DNA of 33,710 nucleotides from Scytonema sp. RU_4_4 (GTDB lineage Bacteria > Cyanobacteriota > Cyanobacteriia > Cyanobacteriales > Nostocaceae): positions 1 to 33,710 of the forward strand of contig JAAUSC010000060.1 in the NCBI GenBank assembly GCA_012031965.1, in the 5' to 3' direction. The notes below the pieces were generated by a model that was given only the letters and a program-made list of their open reading frames with translations, did not search any database and was not told the DNA's origin. The stretch's first letter is position 1. Each line of letters starts with the position of its first letter. This document shows positions 1 through 8,833 of the stretch, piece by piece. The position numbers were made by a program, and so were the translations under genes.

Positions 1-646
1 GGAGGGTAGGAGTGTCATCGCCCGTATGCCTTGCCTGTTCTTCTGTGACCAGGCAAGCATATGGGTGCGCTTTGTGCTCGCTTACAGACAGCAGATACCC
101 CAATAGGATTGGGAAAGAACTCCAGCCAGTGTCAAAAAAGTGGTAGAGGAGATGTCTAAGGCATAGAAAAATTCTTCAAAAGTCTTTATATAGAAGGTAA
201 CCCTGGTGTGTATATCTGCTGGATTTTTAAACTCGCAGCAAAGTAAAATGATTTTGGTATTTAGTTACTAGGAAAATAGTATAGCTGTAATCGTCAAGAG
301 TTTTAAGTCAAGATTTTTATCTGATTTCTCAGAATTTTTACTAAAAGTATCCAACAATTGTCATGAAAGACAAAAATGATACTCAACTTAAGCGACTCTG
401 GCGCTATATTTTTGTATATAAAACGCGAACAGATTTCCCTTATTTCACTCCCTATTTTCCCTTAAGGGAGCAGTATTGACAACACTTCTGGACGATACTC
501 TTCAGTCAAAGCAGCAGCAATTTACTCACCGAGATAGTGACATGTGGCACTTTACTAATATTTTTATCAACATCAACCAGAACTAGGCTTATATACGAGT
601 GCAATTTACACCCTAGGAGTGATGCTGATCTGTGCAATGCTATGCA
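1..646. other. gene-poor left edge with a large imperfect hairpin
   Basis: No convincing gene. Frame 3 is open from the window edge to a TAG near position 152 and could be the last 50 or so codons of a truncated gene, but I do not recognise the peptide. An imperfect inverted repeat covers about 20-80: TATGCCTTGCCTG on the left faces CAGGCAAGCATA on the right, with one bulge. It has no T-run, so it looks more like a mobile-element end or a structured RNA than a terminator. A 38-codon ORF starts at 363 and has no recognisable features. Confidence 0.3.
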
Positions 647-877
647 CTATGACTGTGCTAGTATACATTCGACAATTTTTTGATACTGAGTTAGCACTCT
701 GATTGCTCGCTGTGCAGTATTTGGACAAATGTTATGTTCTGCCATCTGTTCTAGAGAGGCGATCGCAATAGCGGTATCTTTTTGAAGTTTAAGTACACTG
801 AGTTGCTTAATAAGCTCTTGCTGTTGCACTTTCTGTGCCGATTTTTGGTCTTTCAGTGCGTAAATTTCTTCTTGCAT
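647..877 (-). CDS. small coiled-coil hypothetical protein
   Basis: A 76-residue protein starting at an ATG. It is rich in Gln, Lys, Glu and Leu. Residues 1 to about 45 have the heptad-like spacing of a coiled coil (KVQQQELIKQLSVLKLQK). The C-terminal part is a short amphipathic helix pair with two cysteines (Cys51 and Cys72 approximately). There is no signal peptide or membrane segment. It contains a GCGATCGC octamer, which is common in cyanobacterial coding DNA, and it has no obvious operon partner. I do not recognise the family. The composition is protein-like, so I keep it as a likely real gene, but a chance ORF cannot be excluded. Confidence 0.5.
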   Translation of the reverse strand: MQEEIYALKDQKSAQKVQQQELIKQLSVLKLQKDTAIAIASLEQMAEHNICPNTAQRAIRVLTQYQKIVECILAQS

Positions 878-1057
878 GGTTCCACTTTTTATAACAGAAA
901 TCTCGCCACTATTGGACTTATACTATGACAGCACAACTCCTGATAGGGAATTTGACTCTAGAAGCTTTTTCAGATTAATCATCCCTAGATTTTCTAGTGT
1001 TTCTATCTAATTTGAAAATATTTTCTTGAATTGAAGTATAACGACACGATACATTTT

Positions 1058-1101
1058 AAAAAAAGAATATGGGGATTTTCTGTGGATACTCCATATTTTT
1101 C
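1058..1101. repeat. 44-bp direct repeat, copy 1
   Basis: This stretch (A7 then GAATATGGGGATTTTCTGTG and an A/T-rich tail) recurs at 1284-1327, differing at only a few positions. The copies are 226 bp apart start to start, in the same orientation, and the segment between them carries a hairpin (1223-1252). Confidence 0.8.
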
Positions 1102-1222
1102 TTGATTGAACATGATCCTTCTTTTCAGAAATCGTTTGTAATGAGGGGTAAGCAATAAGCTCAAAACCTAATGCCTGTGTCTTTTTCCGAAGATGACTGA
1201 CTATAGATTGCTGAATGATGAA

Positions 1223-1252
1223 AAGCCCTTGCACAAAAATGCAAGAGGGCTT
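1223..1252. terminator. hairpin between the direct repeats
   Basis: AAGCCCTTGCA and TGCAAGAGGGCTT face each other around a short A-rich loop, with a small bulge. No T-run follows on either strand, so terminator function is only possible. It could equally be part of a small repeated element. Confidence 0.3.
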
Positions 1253-1283
1253 AACTATGCGATTATACACAGCGGTATATGAT

Positions 1284-1327
1284 AAAAAAAGAATATGAGG
1301 ATTTTCTGTGGATATCAATATTTTTCT
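1284..1327. repeat. 44-bp direct repeat, copy 2
   Basis: Second copy of the repeat at 1058-1101: A7, then GAATATGAGGATTTTCTGTG, then an A/T-rich tail. It has one G to A change in the core and a small difference after it. Confidence 0.8.
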
Positions 1328-1519
1328 AAATTTAACATTTTGAAGTTGCTTAAAGAATTTCTTTATATTTTATCAAACTCAACAAATGACCTCGTTTCAC
1401 AACTTTTCTTCTGGCCAGATATTGTGTTCAGAAAAATATACAAGTAACCCACAAACTATAAAAAAATATATTTGTCAAATTGTATTGATTTCATGTTATC
1501 GTGTAGACAACTAACGTCA

Positions 1520-1647
1520 GTTGCTAGTTACTCCTGTGAAAAGTATCTAAATAGATATAGATACAAAAATTATGTTTTTGAGTACTCGAAAACACAAACA
1601 AGTGAGATTTTGTGTTTGGAATGAGGTGTTTTTTGATAACTAGCAAC
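1520..1647. repeat. nested inverted repeats
   Basis: GTTGCTAGTTA (1520-1530) is exactly complementary to TAACTAGCAAC (1637-1647). Inside lies a second perfect stem, AAACACAAA (1590-1598) with TTTGTGTTT (1609-1617). This nesting is typical of a small non-autonomous palindromic element or a structured RNA. Confidence 0.55.
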
Positions 1648-1681
1648 TTGAGTGACTAGTCAGGACGAATGCATCTACATT

Positions 1682-1726
1682 AGTCTTGACAAAAACAGTC
1701 TTGACAAAAACAGTCTTGACAAAAAA
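1682..1726. repeat. 15-bp tandem repeat, three copies, with TTGACA cores
   Basis: Three head-to-tail copies of AGTCTTGACAAAAAC, the third ending in AAAAAA. Each holds a consensus sigma-70 -35 hexamer (TTGACA) at 15-bp spacing. No matching -10 element at 16-18 bp is evident, so promoter activity is unproven. Confidence 0.85.
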
Positions 1727-1787
1727 AATTGTTAATGCGTCAAAGAAATCATTCAGAATTTATCGTTTGAATGATTTTTCAAAGGTC

Positions 1788-1862
1788 AAAGCGATGCCTA
1801 CGGTAAGCGGCTTTGCAGCTACGCCTAAAATCTTGCGGAGTCGGAGACTCCGAAGCTCCGGT
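1788..1862. repeat. palindromic cyanobacterial repeat fragment
   Basis: A GC-richer segment unlike its A/T-rich surroundings, ending in a 7-bp hairpin CGGAGTC-GGA-GACTCCG (1836-1852). The wording (GCCTACGG, GCTACGCC, GGAGTC) resembles interspersed palindromic repeats common in filamentous cyanobacterial genomes. Confidence 0.5.
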
Positions 1863-1992
1863 CAATAAGCAGGTATGAATGCGATTCTTTTGAGCTTTAT
1901 TGAGATTGAGATGTTCTTATTGACTGTCCGGCATTTGCTCTGGGTTACTAGTACGTTGGACGCGGAAATAAAACTACCATTCCAAATCAACG

Positions 1993-2016
1993 AAAAGCTT
2001 ACATCATAAGCTTTTT
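1993..2016 (+). terminator. candidate hairpin terminator
   Basis: AAAAGCTT (1993-2000) pairs with AAGCTTTT (2008-2015) around a 7-nt loop, and a T-rich stretch follows on the plus strand. There is no plus-strand gene upstream, so if it works it would end a non-coding transcript from the repeat region. Confidence 0.4.
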
Positions 2017-2083
2017 GACTTTTGATTTTTAACGAACGCCAAGCGGTACTAGTGTGTTTTGCTGCTACTTACAAAATGAATTT

Positions 2084-3250
2084 ATGCTGTTACCTACCGA
2101 CATTGACAAAACTCCATCGGTTGAGCTTTTAATCAACTTTTGGGCAGAGCGTTATACAGTTGACGTGTCTTCTCTGTCCAAAAATCCTAGGTTCTATGGA
2201 GAATTGATGAAAGCAGCTTCGCCAGAAGCTCGAGCCTTAACCGCAGCTAAATTATTGAAGACTGTGTTATATCGCACAAGCAATCAGGCAAGTATACAGG
2301 CAAAATCTCTCTACGAATATATTCCTGACGTTATTGATTCTTACTCAGAGCAACGAATCACTCAATTTGCTTGCCAAGTTTATCAAAAGTTACTGGAAGT
2401 TTACCAACAGCAGTCTGGTATCGTTGTCACTCCTACAGTAAGACACATGATAACGGGTGTTACTGAGCAGGTTTCTCTTTCATTATCAGCGATACCAAAC
2501 ATAGAAAGACTGGTCAATCAAATAGAACAATTATTACTGAAATATCAAGAACAGTACGTAATGGCAAGAGATCAGCGTCTGCTTGGCTTTCTGACGACGC
2601 TGTTCAATTTCACTAACCAGTTACTGATAAATCAATTGACATCAGCTGAGACAGTGCTGCTGTGTCCCTATTTCAAATTCGTTGAAGAATATGTTTCTGT
2701 CCCTTGGTTGCGAGTCTGTACAGCTGCTGCTAAACATCAGTTAAATTCACCAGCCTTGACTCTAGTTGAGCAAATGTTCCCTATGGCTTCTGAGATTAGT
2801 TCAACAGTTTACTGCCGACTTTTACAATTATTGCCCAATCATCGTAGCAATAGAGGCGGACTGGGTGATCCAGATGTAGCGCACTCTTGTCTTCGTGACT
2901 TAGACATGTTTCAAGCTTACTTATGGCTGAGCGTGTTAGAAGAAAGTCTAAGATCTGTGGAACAGGAACTGGTGCCATTATGTGTTATGGTTATGCCGAA
3001 TGTGGGAGTGAAATGGGAAATGACGGATAAATGGAAACGAGAATTAGTGAATGAAATAGAAAGCCGTGTACAGCCAGAACACAAGCTCCTTTTGCAGAGT
3101 TACATCCAAGGTATGGAACAAGCATTCTTAGCGGTGCGTAAACACCTAGGTTATCAGGATGACATAATAGAAGTCCTCTCTGACCTTGGGCAAAACTTGA
3201 CTGTTCACGCCCACTCTCAAAATCCTTATAACCACTTTTTCACACCCTAA
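2084..3250 (+). CDS. conserved hypothetical protein
   Basis: A 388-residue protein from the ATG at 2084. An in-frame GTG at 2054 would add ten residues, but its N-terminus (MFCCYLQNEF) looks less protein-like. The predicted fold is almost entirely helical with many Leu, Gln and Glu and no membrane segment or signal peptide, so it is probably cytoplasmic. I see no catalytic motif. One stretch rich in Gly and Asp (about residues 255-275) interrupts the helices. It is followed after about 100 bp by an alpha/beta hydrolase on the same strand. I do not recognise the family. Length and composition make it a secure gene of unknown function. Confidence 0.8.
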   Translation: MLLPTDIDKTPSVELLINFWAERYTVDVSSLSKNPRFYGELMKAASPEARALTAAKLLKTVLYRTSNQASIQAKSLYEYIPDVIDSYSEQRITQFACQVYQKLLEVYQQQSGIVVTPTVRHMITGVTEQVSLSLSAIPNIERLVNQIEQLLLKYQEQYVMARDQRLLGFLTTLFNFTNQLLINQLTSAETVLLCPYFKFVEEYVSVPWLRVCTAAAKHQLNSPALTLVEQMFPMASEISSTVYCRLLQLLPNHRSNRGGLGDPDVAHSCLRDLDMFQAYLWLSVLEESLRSVEQELVPLCVMVMPNVGVKWEMTDKWKRELVNEIESRVQPEHKLLLQSYIQGMEQAFLAVRKHLGYQDDIIEVLSDLGQNLTVHAHSQNPYNHFFTP

Positions 3251-3353
3251 GACAGTTGCGTAAGTCCTGAAAAGTGCTGGGTTTCATAACGTTACAAACT
3301 TGTGCAATCCAGTGCTTAGCACATTGTTCCTAAATTCTTAAAAATCGGAGAGA

Positions 3354-4280
3354 ATGACTATATCAAGACACACTTTAAGAATCTTAACAATGACTGTAAC
3401 AAGGGAGCAGCAACCAATAGTCAGCTTTGAAAAACTTTTTTGGACTTGGCAAGGTCACAAAATTCAGTATACCGTCATGGGTACTGGACGCCCTCTAGTA
3501 CTTGTTCATGGCTTTGGTGCTTCTATTGGACATTGGCGGAAAAATATCCCCGTCTTAGCAGGCGCTGGCTATCGAGTCTTTGCTCTTGACCTTTTGGGGT
3601 TTGGAGGTTCTGATAAAGCCCCGTTAAATTACACTGTGGAAGTGTGGGTAGAACTGCTCAAAGATTTTTGGACAGCACACATTCAACAAAGAGCTGTGTT
3701 TATTGGTAACTCAATTGGCGCACTCTTGAGCTTAATGGTGGTAGCGGAACATCCGGAAATAGTTGCTGGTGGTGTTTTGATTAACTGTGCAGGTGGATTA
3801 AGCCATCGACCGCACGAGTTGAACCCACCGTTACGGGTTGCAATGGGAGCTTTTAACAGATTAGTGCGATCACGCATCACAGGAGCATTTGTCTTCAACC
3901 GCGTCCGTCAAAAAGCCCAGATTCGCCGTACCCTATATCAAGTTTACCGTAACCGGGAAGCCGTGACCGATGAATTGGTAGAGTTACTATATACTCCGTC
4001 TTGTGATCCAGGAGCGCAACAAGTTTTCACCTCTATCCTCACTGCACCTCCTGGTCCTTCTCCAACAGAACTTTTGCCTAAAATCACCTGTCCATTGCTA
4101 GTGATATGGGGTGCAGATGACCCTTGGACACCAATTACTGGGGCAAAAATTTACGAAAAAGCGCGAGAGAATGGCAAAGATATCCAAATTGTGCCAGTTC
4201 CAGGTGCTGGTCATTGTCCTCATGATGAAGTACCAGATATTGTCAATCAACAAATTTCGGACTGGCTATCATCAAAGTAA
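3354..4280 (+). CDS. alpha/beta-fold hydrolase
   Basis: A 308-residue serine hydrolase of the alpha/beta fold. The visible landmarks are in the right order: an oxyanion-hole HGFG near residue 54, the DLLGFGGSD turn near 80, a nucleophile elbow GNSIGA (Ser near 121), a late acid in WGADDPW near 255, and a catalytic His in GAGHCPHDE near 290. A cap domain lies between strands 6 and 7. No signal peptide, so a cytoplasmic esterase- or haloperoxidase-like enzyme is likely; the substrate cannot be read from sequence. The start at 3354 has GGAGA a few bases upstream; an ATG 36 bp further in is an alternative. It converges on the sensor kinase at 4326. Confidence 0.92.
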   Translation: MTISRHTLRILTMTVTREQQPIVSFEKLFWTWQGHKIQYTVMGTGRPLVLVHGFGASIGHWRKNIPVLAGAGYRVFALDLLGFGGSDKAPLNYTVEVWVELLKDFWTAHIQQRAVFIGNSIGALLSLMVVAEHPEIVAGGVLINCAGGLSHRPHELNPPLRVAMGAFNRLVRSRITGAFVFNRVRQKAQIRRTLYQVYRNREAVTDELVELLYTPSCDPGAQQVFTSILTAPPGPSPTELLPKITCPLLVIWGADDPWTPITGAKIYEKARENGKDIQIVPVPGAGHCPHDEVPDIVNQQISDWLSSK

Positions 4281-4325
4281 CTGATTTCAAGGTATCTTAC
4301 TCAGCATTTTAGCCTGGATGCACTA

Positions 4326-5603
4326 CTACGCATCTATCGCATTGTTTGGTGAAATCAGTGAATGCAAGGCTTTGAGTAACTCCTGTGTTGTGTAGGGCTT
4401 AGGTAAAAATGCTATTAACTCAGAAGCTTTCTCTAATGACACTTGTTCGCTTGTGGCGAGTCCACTAACAGCAATAATACGCAGCAATGGGTTCATTTTG
4501 TGCAAGGTATTGATGGTAGTGACTCCATCCATCTCTGGCATCATCATATCGATAATTGCCGCACTAATTTTATCTTTATGCTGGGCGTAGAGTGCGACTG
4601 CTTCTATGCCATCATTTGCAGTCATTGCTTTATAGTTATTGTTTTCTAACGAAACTTTTGTAATTTCTCTTATAGCAGGTTCGTCATCTACAATTAAAAT
4701 CCATTCTCCGCATCCTGTCGGTATTATCTCTAAATCTTCCGTTAACAGCGTCGTAGTTGTCTTAACTGCTGGTAAATAGACGTGAAATTTTGTGCCCTTA
4801 CCAAGGCTACTAGATACGGTAACGAATCCATCATGACCTTTAATAATACCCATGACAGTTGACAATCCAAGTCCGGTTCCCTTACCAAACTCTTTGGTGG
4901 TAAAAAATGGTTCAAAAATTTTATCTAATAGTTCGCTGGAGATACCAATTCCCGTATCAGAAACTGTGAGGACAATGTAAGAACCGACTTTAGCATCAAG
5001 ATGCATTTTGGTAAAGTTTTCATCAATGAAAACATTCTTAGCAGAAATTTTTAAAGTTCCGCCATTCGTCATAGCATCACGCCCATTGAGACACAAATTC
5101 ATCAACACTTGATGAATTTGTGTGCTATCACCGCATATAGGTAATAAATTTGGCTCAATTTCAGTTTGGACGTCTATTGATTTGGGAAAAGTTTGTTCAA
5201 CAATTTGCGTCATTTCTGAAATCAAGTATTTCAAATAAAGTACAGCGCTATCGCCCTTTGGGTGGCTAAGATCTGGAGCATCTGTTGAGTCACTCTCTTT
5301 GAGAGCATTGTGTCTTACATGATTCCCTCCAAAAGCATCGCCCCAAATAGACGAGTGGTTTACGCCATCGCTGATAAGGGTGCTAGACTTTGCCCAATCA
5401 TTTTCAATTCCCCTTGCAAATGACAGCACCTGTTTGACTAAATTTGCACCACGTTTGGCATTATTTTCTACAATCGTTAATACTCGTATACTACGCTCAT
5501 CATGGCATTCAGCTTTGAGCATTTGTGCTGACATCAAAATTGGAGACAGCATATTATTTAAATCGTGAGCAATGCCACTTGCAAGAGTACCTATACTCTC
5601 CAT
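4326..5603 (-). pseudogene. hybrid histidine kinase, C-terminal half (HisKA-HATPase-receiver), separated from its sensor by a frameshift
   Basis: 425 residues beginning within the dimerisation helix of a hybrid sensor kinase. The phospho-accepting His is in GIAHDLNN (residue 13). The catalytic domain shows an N-box (LMNLCLNGRDAM), DTGIGI, an FxPFF motif (FEPFFTTK) and GTGLGL. A receiver domain follows from about residue 300 (ILIVDDEP) with the phospho-acceptor Asp near 350 (IDMMMPEMDG) and a conserved Lys in LPKPY. In this family the residues before MESIGTLA belong to the same chain and follow PAS domains. Here that upstream part lies in the adjacent ORF in another frame. The internal ATG could be used for re-initiation, since it lies 13 nt inside the upstream ORF, but the product would have no sensor. 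Confidence 0.85.
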
Positions 5604-6919
5604 GCGCTGATTGCGTAAAAAATTTTTTCTAGTTGCCTTTTTTGTGTGATATCAGTATCGACCACAAGGATTGATTTCGGTTGAAAATGTTCATCTCTAA
5701 TTATCGTCCAATGGCTTTTAACGATAATTTCTTTGCCAGATTTAGTCATTGTTTGTAACTCACCTTGCCATGAGCCAGACTCCAAAACATTTTTGTAAAT
5801 TTCCCTGTGTTGTGGCAAGGGTTCATGATGTAAAATATCCTCTGCGTTTTTACCAAGAGTCTCTTGTGCTTGCCAGCCGTAAAGATTTTCAGCACTTTTA
5901 TTCCACAGTAAAATTCGATTGTTCAAATCACGCACAGTCATTGCGTCTGTAGTAATGTCGAGTAATGCTGCTTGTTCGCGAACTTGCTGTTCTGCTAGTT
6001 TGTGTACGGTAATATCCTCAAAAATATATAGCCATAGAAAATATTGGTCATTTTCCTCTCGAATGCGTTTAGAAAATCGCTTGATAGTGCGACCATCATT
6101 CAATAAAATTTCATCTTCACATAATATGCACACTTGACTTGGAATAGGTTGGCAGGAGATAAAAGGCGAAACTTTTGTCAATTCGCAGCATTGTTTCATG
6201 ATATCCAGATGCTTCAATTTGCCGCTTTCAATTTGCTCTTTTAGGTGTTCAATACCCCAAATTTGACAAAAGCGTTCATTGACATAGAGAATATGACCAG
6301 TCAGGTGATCAACAACGTAAAATGCCAGTGGAGAGACACCAGTTATTGAGTGCAAAAGTGCTTCTTTCCAACGAAATTTCTCTTCTATTTGTGCTTGCTG
6401 ATATTCTGCTTTTACACTCGTTATCTGGGTGAAAGTTTGGCGTGACTCTAGTTGTTTCATCACTAGGCGGCTAATTGCTTTTAGCGACTCCACTTGTTTC
6501 TGGTTGATCTTCCTTGGTACGTGATCAACAACACATATCGTCCCTAGCGCTTGTCCTTCTGATGTTATTAGAGGAACTCCAGCATAAAATCTCACATAAG
6601 GGGCAGAAGTTACTACGGGACTAGTAGCAAACCGTTCATCATTCAAAGTGTCAGGAATGATCAAAACATCACGTTGTTGGACACAAAGAGGACAAAACCC
6701 AATATCTACAGGCATTTCTTTTACATCCAACCCAACTCTAGCTTTGAAGCACTGACGGTTAGCATCTATCAAATTTATTAATGCAATGGGTGTAGCGCAA
6801 ATCTGGGCGGCTAAGAATGCCAAATCATCAAATGCTTGTTCTGCTGATGTGTCGAGAATCTGATACTGATGGAGATCCACAAGCTTTGCTGCTTCATTGT
6901 TAGACAATAAAGGGTTCAT
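5591..6919 (-). pseudogene. hybrid histidine kinase, N-terminal half (GAF-PAS-PAS), frameshifted at its 3' end
   Basis: 442 residues forming the sensory half of the kinase that continues at 5603. Residues about 20-155 are a GAF domain of the type starting LxAQICxTPIALINLID, with conserved FCxxCV. Residues about 185-310 and 320-430 are two PAS/PAC modules, the second ending in VVDTDITQKRQLEK, which normally leads straight into the HisKA helix. After QLEK the reading frame shifts at an A6T6 run (5617-5628), giving a short nonsense tail IFYAISAWRV and a stop. Read in the -1 frame, the same bases give NFLRNQRMESIGTLA, the expected join. No membrane segments, so a soluble sensor. An AGGA about 10 nt before the ATG is a fair ribosome site. 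Confidence 0.88.
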
Positions 6920-7511
6920 TATATCTTCATCCTATAAACTTGAATAATCGCTTGCCTGGATGTGATAAACGGTTCTCCAGATTCTTCAACAAGGGAAGTT
7001 TTAAGGTGGCGGCTTGAGAACAGTGTCTACTGTTAATCGGTTTGTCACTGACATGTACACTGACTTTTTAATTTTCGCAAACCAAAGGTAGCTAGTTAGA
7101 TTACTTCAAATTGGTCGCTTGAACCGGAACTTAACCTCTAGGTCAAACTGGTACTTGCTGCACTTGATAGCTCCTCAACTAAGTTACCATTGGATTTTCT
7201 AAACGAGTTATCAGACAACTTTATAGTAATATGTCTAAAGGAGGATGACAATTTTTTTTATAATCTTAAGTGGGATTACGTAAAATCAACAAAATTTACA
7301 TGACTGATTGGTATTTTTTTTTAGAATTCAACTTGGAATCCTTCGTAAGGAAAGCTGAAAAAGTCTGTTTGTGAAGCGTAACAAGGTTTGCATCAATCAA
7401 GTATAGAGAGTAAAAAAAAGAAAGGTTATCAACAGACTTGTTTATAAATTGATGTAAAATGATAGACGCAGTTAAGTGTATCAATCCTCCGTAGGGACAG
7501 AAAGTATTAAG
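6920..7511. other. divergent intergenic region upstream of moaE and the kinase
   Basis: About 590 bp between divergently transcribed genes, so it should hold both promoters. I see no protein-like ORF. An AGGAGG sits at 7239-7245 but is followed only by a 12-codon ORF. I cannot point to a clear promoter or operator. Confidence 0.4.
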
Positions 7512-8006
7512 ATGAACTTGGCTCTGGTCACTTCAGTTGCTTCTTCTGTTAAACCAAAAGCTGAAGATAGCTTTTCAATTAGCTTTGCGCCATTGTCTAT
7601 TGAGGAGGTTTATACCAAAGCAGAGACTTGTGGAAATGGTGCAGTTGTGGTTATGAGTGGGATGGTTCGTAATCAAACAGATGGTAAACCTGTGATTGCA
7701 CTAGAATATCAAGCTTATGAACCTATGGCAATGCGGGTGTTTTATCAAATTGCTGCTGATATTCGTCAACAATGGTCTGTTGTAAACCGCGTCATCATTT
7801 ATCATCGTGTTGGGCGCTTGCAAGTTGGTGAAATTAGTGTTTTAGTAGCGGTGGGTTGTCCTCATCGTTCCGAAGCATTTGAAGCTTGTCGCTATGCGAT
7901 AGATACTCTCAAACACAACGCTCCTATTTGGAAAAAAGAACATTGGGCAGACGGTTCAAGTAGCTGGGTGAGTATTGGTGCTTGCGAAGTTCAGGGCTGT
8001 GAATAA
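7512..8006 (+). CDS. moaE: molybdopterin synthase catalytic subunit MoaE
   Basis: 164 residues from the ATG at 7512 (a GTG at 7476 in the same frame would add 12). MoaE is the large subunit of molybdopterin synthase: with thiocarboxylated MoaD it puts two sulfurs on cyclic pyranopterin monophosphate to make molybdopterin, in the cytoplasm. The family is clear from VVVMSGMVRNQTDGKPV, LEYQAYEPMA, IYHRVGRLQVGE, VAVGCPHRSEAFEACRYAID and the active-site region LKHNAPIWKKEHW, in which the Lys after APxW is catalytic. The first 25-30 residues are an extra low-complexity stretch. No moaD or other moa gene is adjacent. A putative molybdate-binding regulator lies about 4.5 kb downstream (12559). Confidence 0.96.
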   Translation: MNLALVTSVASSVKPKAEDSFSISFAPLSIEEVYTKAETCGNGAVVVMSGMVRNQTDGKPVIALEYQAYEPMAMRVFYQIAADIRQQWSVVNRVIIYHRVGRLQVGEISVLVAVGCPHRSEAFEACRYAIDTLKHNAPIWKKEHWADGSSSWVSIGACEVQGCE

Positions 8007-8150
8007 ATAACAATTAACTTATAACTTCTTTGCACTTATTTACAAATCAGGGAAGTATCTATTTCAGTTTGTAACTATTTGCTTATCCCAAAAGATTATT
8101 CCTTTAGACTGATCTCCTATAGAAAAAGAAAATTTTTGGGATATAAACGC

Positions 8151-8471
8151 ATGCATTCAGTAAATTTAGTTTGTCATGATTTTTTTGTGCTTCTTTCTTC
8201 CATAGCTTGTATTGCTGGTCTATTGTTACTATGGGAACGTAAGCAGGAAAAGGATGAAACAGAAGAAACAGAGAGAATTCTGTTTAGGATGAGCTTTTCT
8301 TACTGGCTAGTTTACTGTGTTGCTTTTGCTATCCAAAAAATAGTTTTACCTGACTGGGAAACTGTCATGATGACTTTAAAAATAACAGCGGCCCTGTCAT
8401 ATTTTTTAACATTTTCTTGTATCATCAGTCTGCCACTACACAAATTGGCAATGCGTCATGTTGAGGAATAG
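8151..8471 (+). CDS. small membrane protein, hypothetical
   Basis: 106 residues from the ATG at 8151. A TTG 72 bp upstream would add a basic leader but has no ribosome site. Three hydrophobic segments are visible: about residues 10-25 (FFVLLSSIACIAGLLLLW), 50-65 (YWLVYCVAFAI) and 78-98 (ALSYFLTFSCIISLPL). A strongly charged loop (KQEKDETEETER) separates the first two. It is therefore an inner- or thylakoid-membrane protein. I do not recognise the family. It follows moaE by about 145 bp on the same strand, but nothing in the sequence ties it to molybdopterin synthesis. Confidence 0.6.
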   Translation: MHSVNLVCHDFFVLLSSIACIAGLLLLWERKQEKDETEETERILFRMSFSYWLVYCVAFAIQKIVLPDWETVMMTLKITAALSYFLTFSCIISLPLHKLAMRHVEE

Positions 8472-8529
8472 TCATGGGTCATTAGTCATTAGTCATTTGA
8501 CCCTTGACTATGAACTCTTGACTATGAAT
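8470..8529. repeat. short tandem repeat element (TAGTCAT type), left copy
   Basis: Heptamer-like repeats of GTCATTA followed by CTTGACTATGAACTCTTGACTATG. It resembles the short tandemly repeated sequences of heterocystous cyanobacteria. An inverted, related copy lies at 9212-9270, so the two bracket the clpS-DUF2103 pair. Confidence 0.75.
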
Positions 8530-8536
8530 TACTTTT

Positions 8537-8821
8537 TCATTGCAAAGGCGATCGCTCTTGGAGTTGATTTTGATCCAAACTTGTTAGGATAAACACCTCT
8601 TGCACTGTTTTCCCGTGGCGTGCGATCGCCTTAAAGCCACCCCGAATTGGTACAGAGATTCGCAATTGTAAATGAGGGCTATGACCTTTCACCCGCCCAA
8701 TTTGTCCCGGTGTGACGGTTTGAATTCCGTCCTGCTTTATGAGACGTTCTAGAATTGGGATAAGACCACTCATGTGGGTTGAGTGATTCCAAACAAGTCT
8801 GCCCTCAGTGGGTTTCGTCAT
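8537..8821 (-). CDS. DUF2103-like small protein
   Basis: 94 residues. The sequence begins with a conserved-looking GRLVWNHSTHMSGLIPILERL, then TVTPGQIGRVKGHSP and LQLRISVPIRGGFKAIARHGKTVQEVFILT. This matches my memory of the predicted metal-binding family DUF2103, found in cyanobacteria and archaea; the two His of HSTH could bind metal. The function is unknown. It starts 12 bp after the stop of clpS on the same strand, so the two are probably co-transcribed, which may link it loosely to proteolysis. The domain assignment is from recall and not from a search. Confidence 0.75.
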   Translation of the reverse strand: MTKPTEGRLVWNHSTHMSGLIPILERLIKQDGIQTVTPGQIGRVKGHSPHLQLRISVPIRGGFKAIARHGKTVQEVFILTSLDQNQLQERSPLQ

Positions 8822-8833
8822 TATCTTACAGTA

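Larger units (their letters stand above)
878..2083. other. 1.2 kb repeat-rich intergenic region
   Basis: No gene that I can support. It contains a 44-bp direct repeat (1058 and 1284), a hairpin at 1223-1252, nested inverted repeats at 1520-1647, a 15-bp tandem repeat with TTGACA cores at 1682-1726, a palindromic repeat fragment at 1788-1862, and an A/T-flanked hairpin at 1993-2016. The short ORFs here either begin at TTG inside the tandem repeat or run through the direct repeats, and they have no protein-like composition. Confidence 0.6.

Noticed and set aside
1007-1318. 103-residue minus-strand ORF
   Set aside because: It spans both copies of the 44-bp direct repeat and the hairpin between them; its peptide has no family-like pattern.
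1686-1868. 60-residue plus-strand ORF beginning MTKTVLTKTVLTKK
   Set aside because: It starts at a TTG inside the 15-bp tandem repeat and ends in a palindromic repeat; the repeated peptide is a by-product.
7296-7484. 62-residue minus-strand ORF upstream of moaE
   Set aside because: A/T-rich spacer translation with no ribosome site, overlapping the moaE leader.
7476-8471. moaE and the following small membrane protein as a molybdopterin operon
   Set aside because: The 145-bp gap and the lack of any molybdopterin-related motif in the membrane protein give no support.
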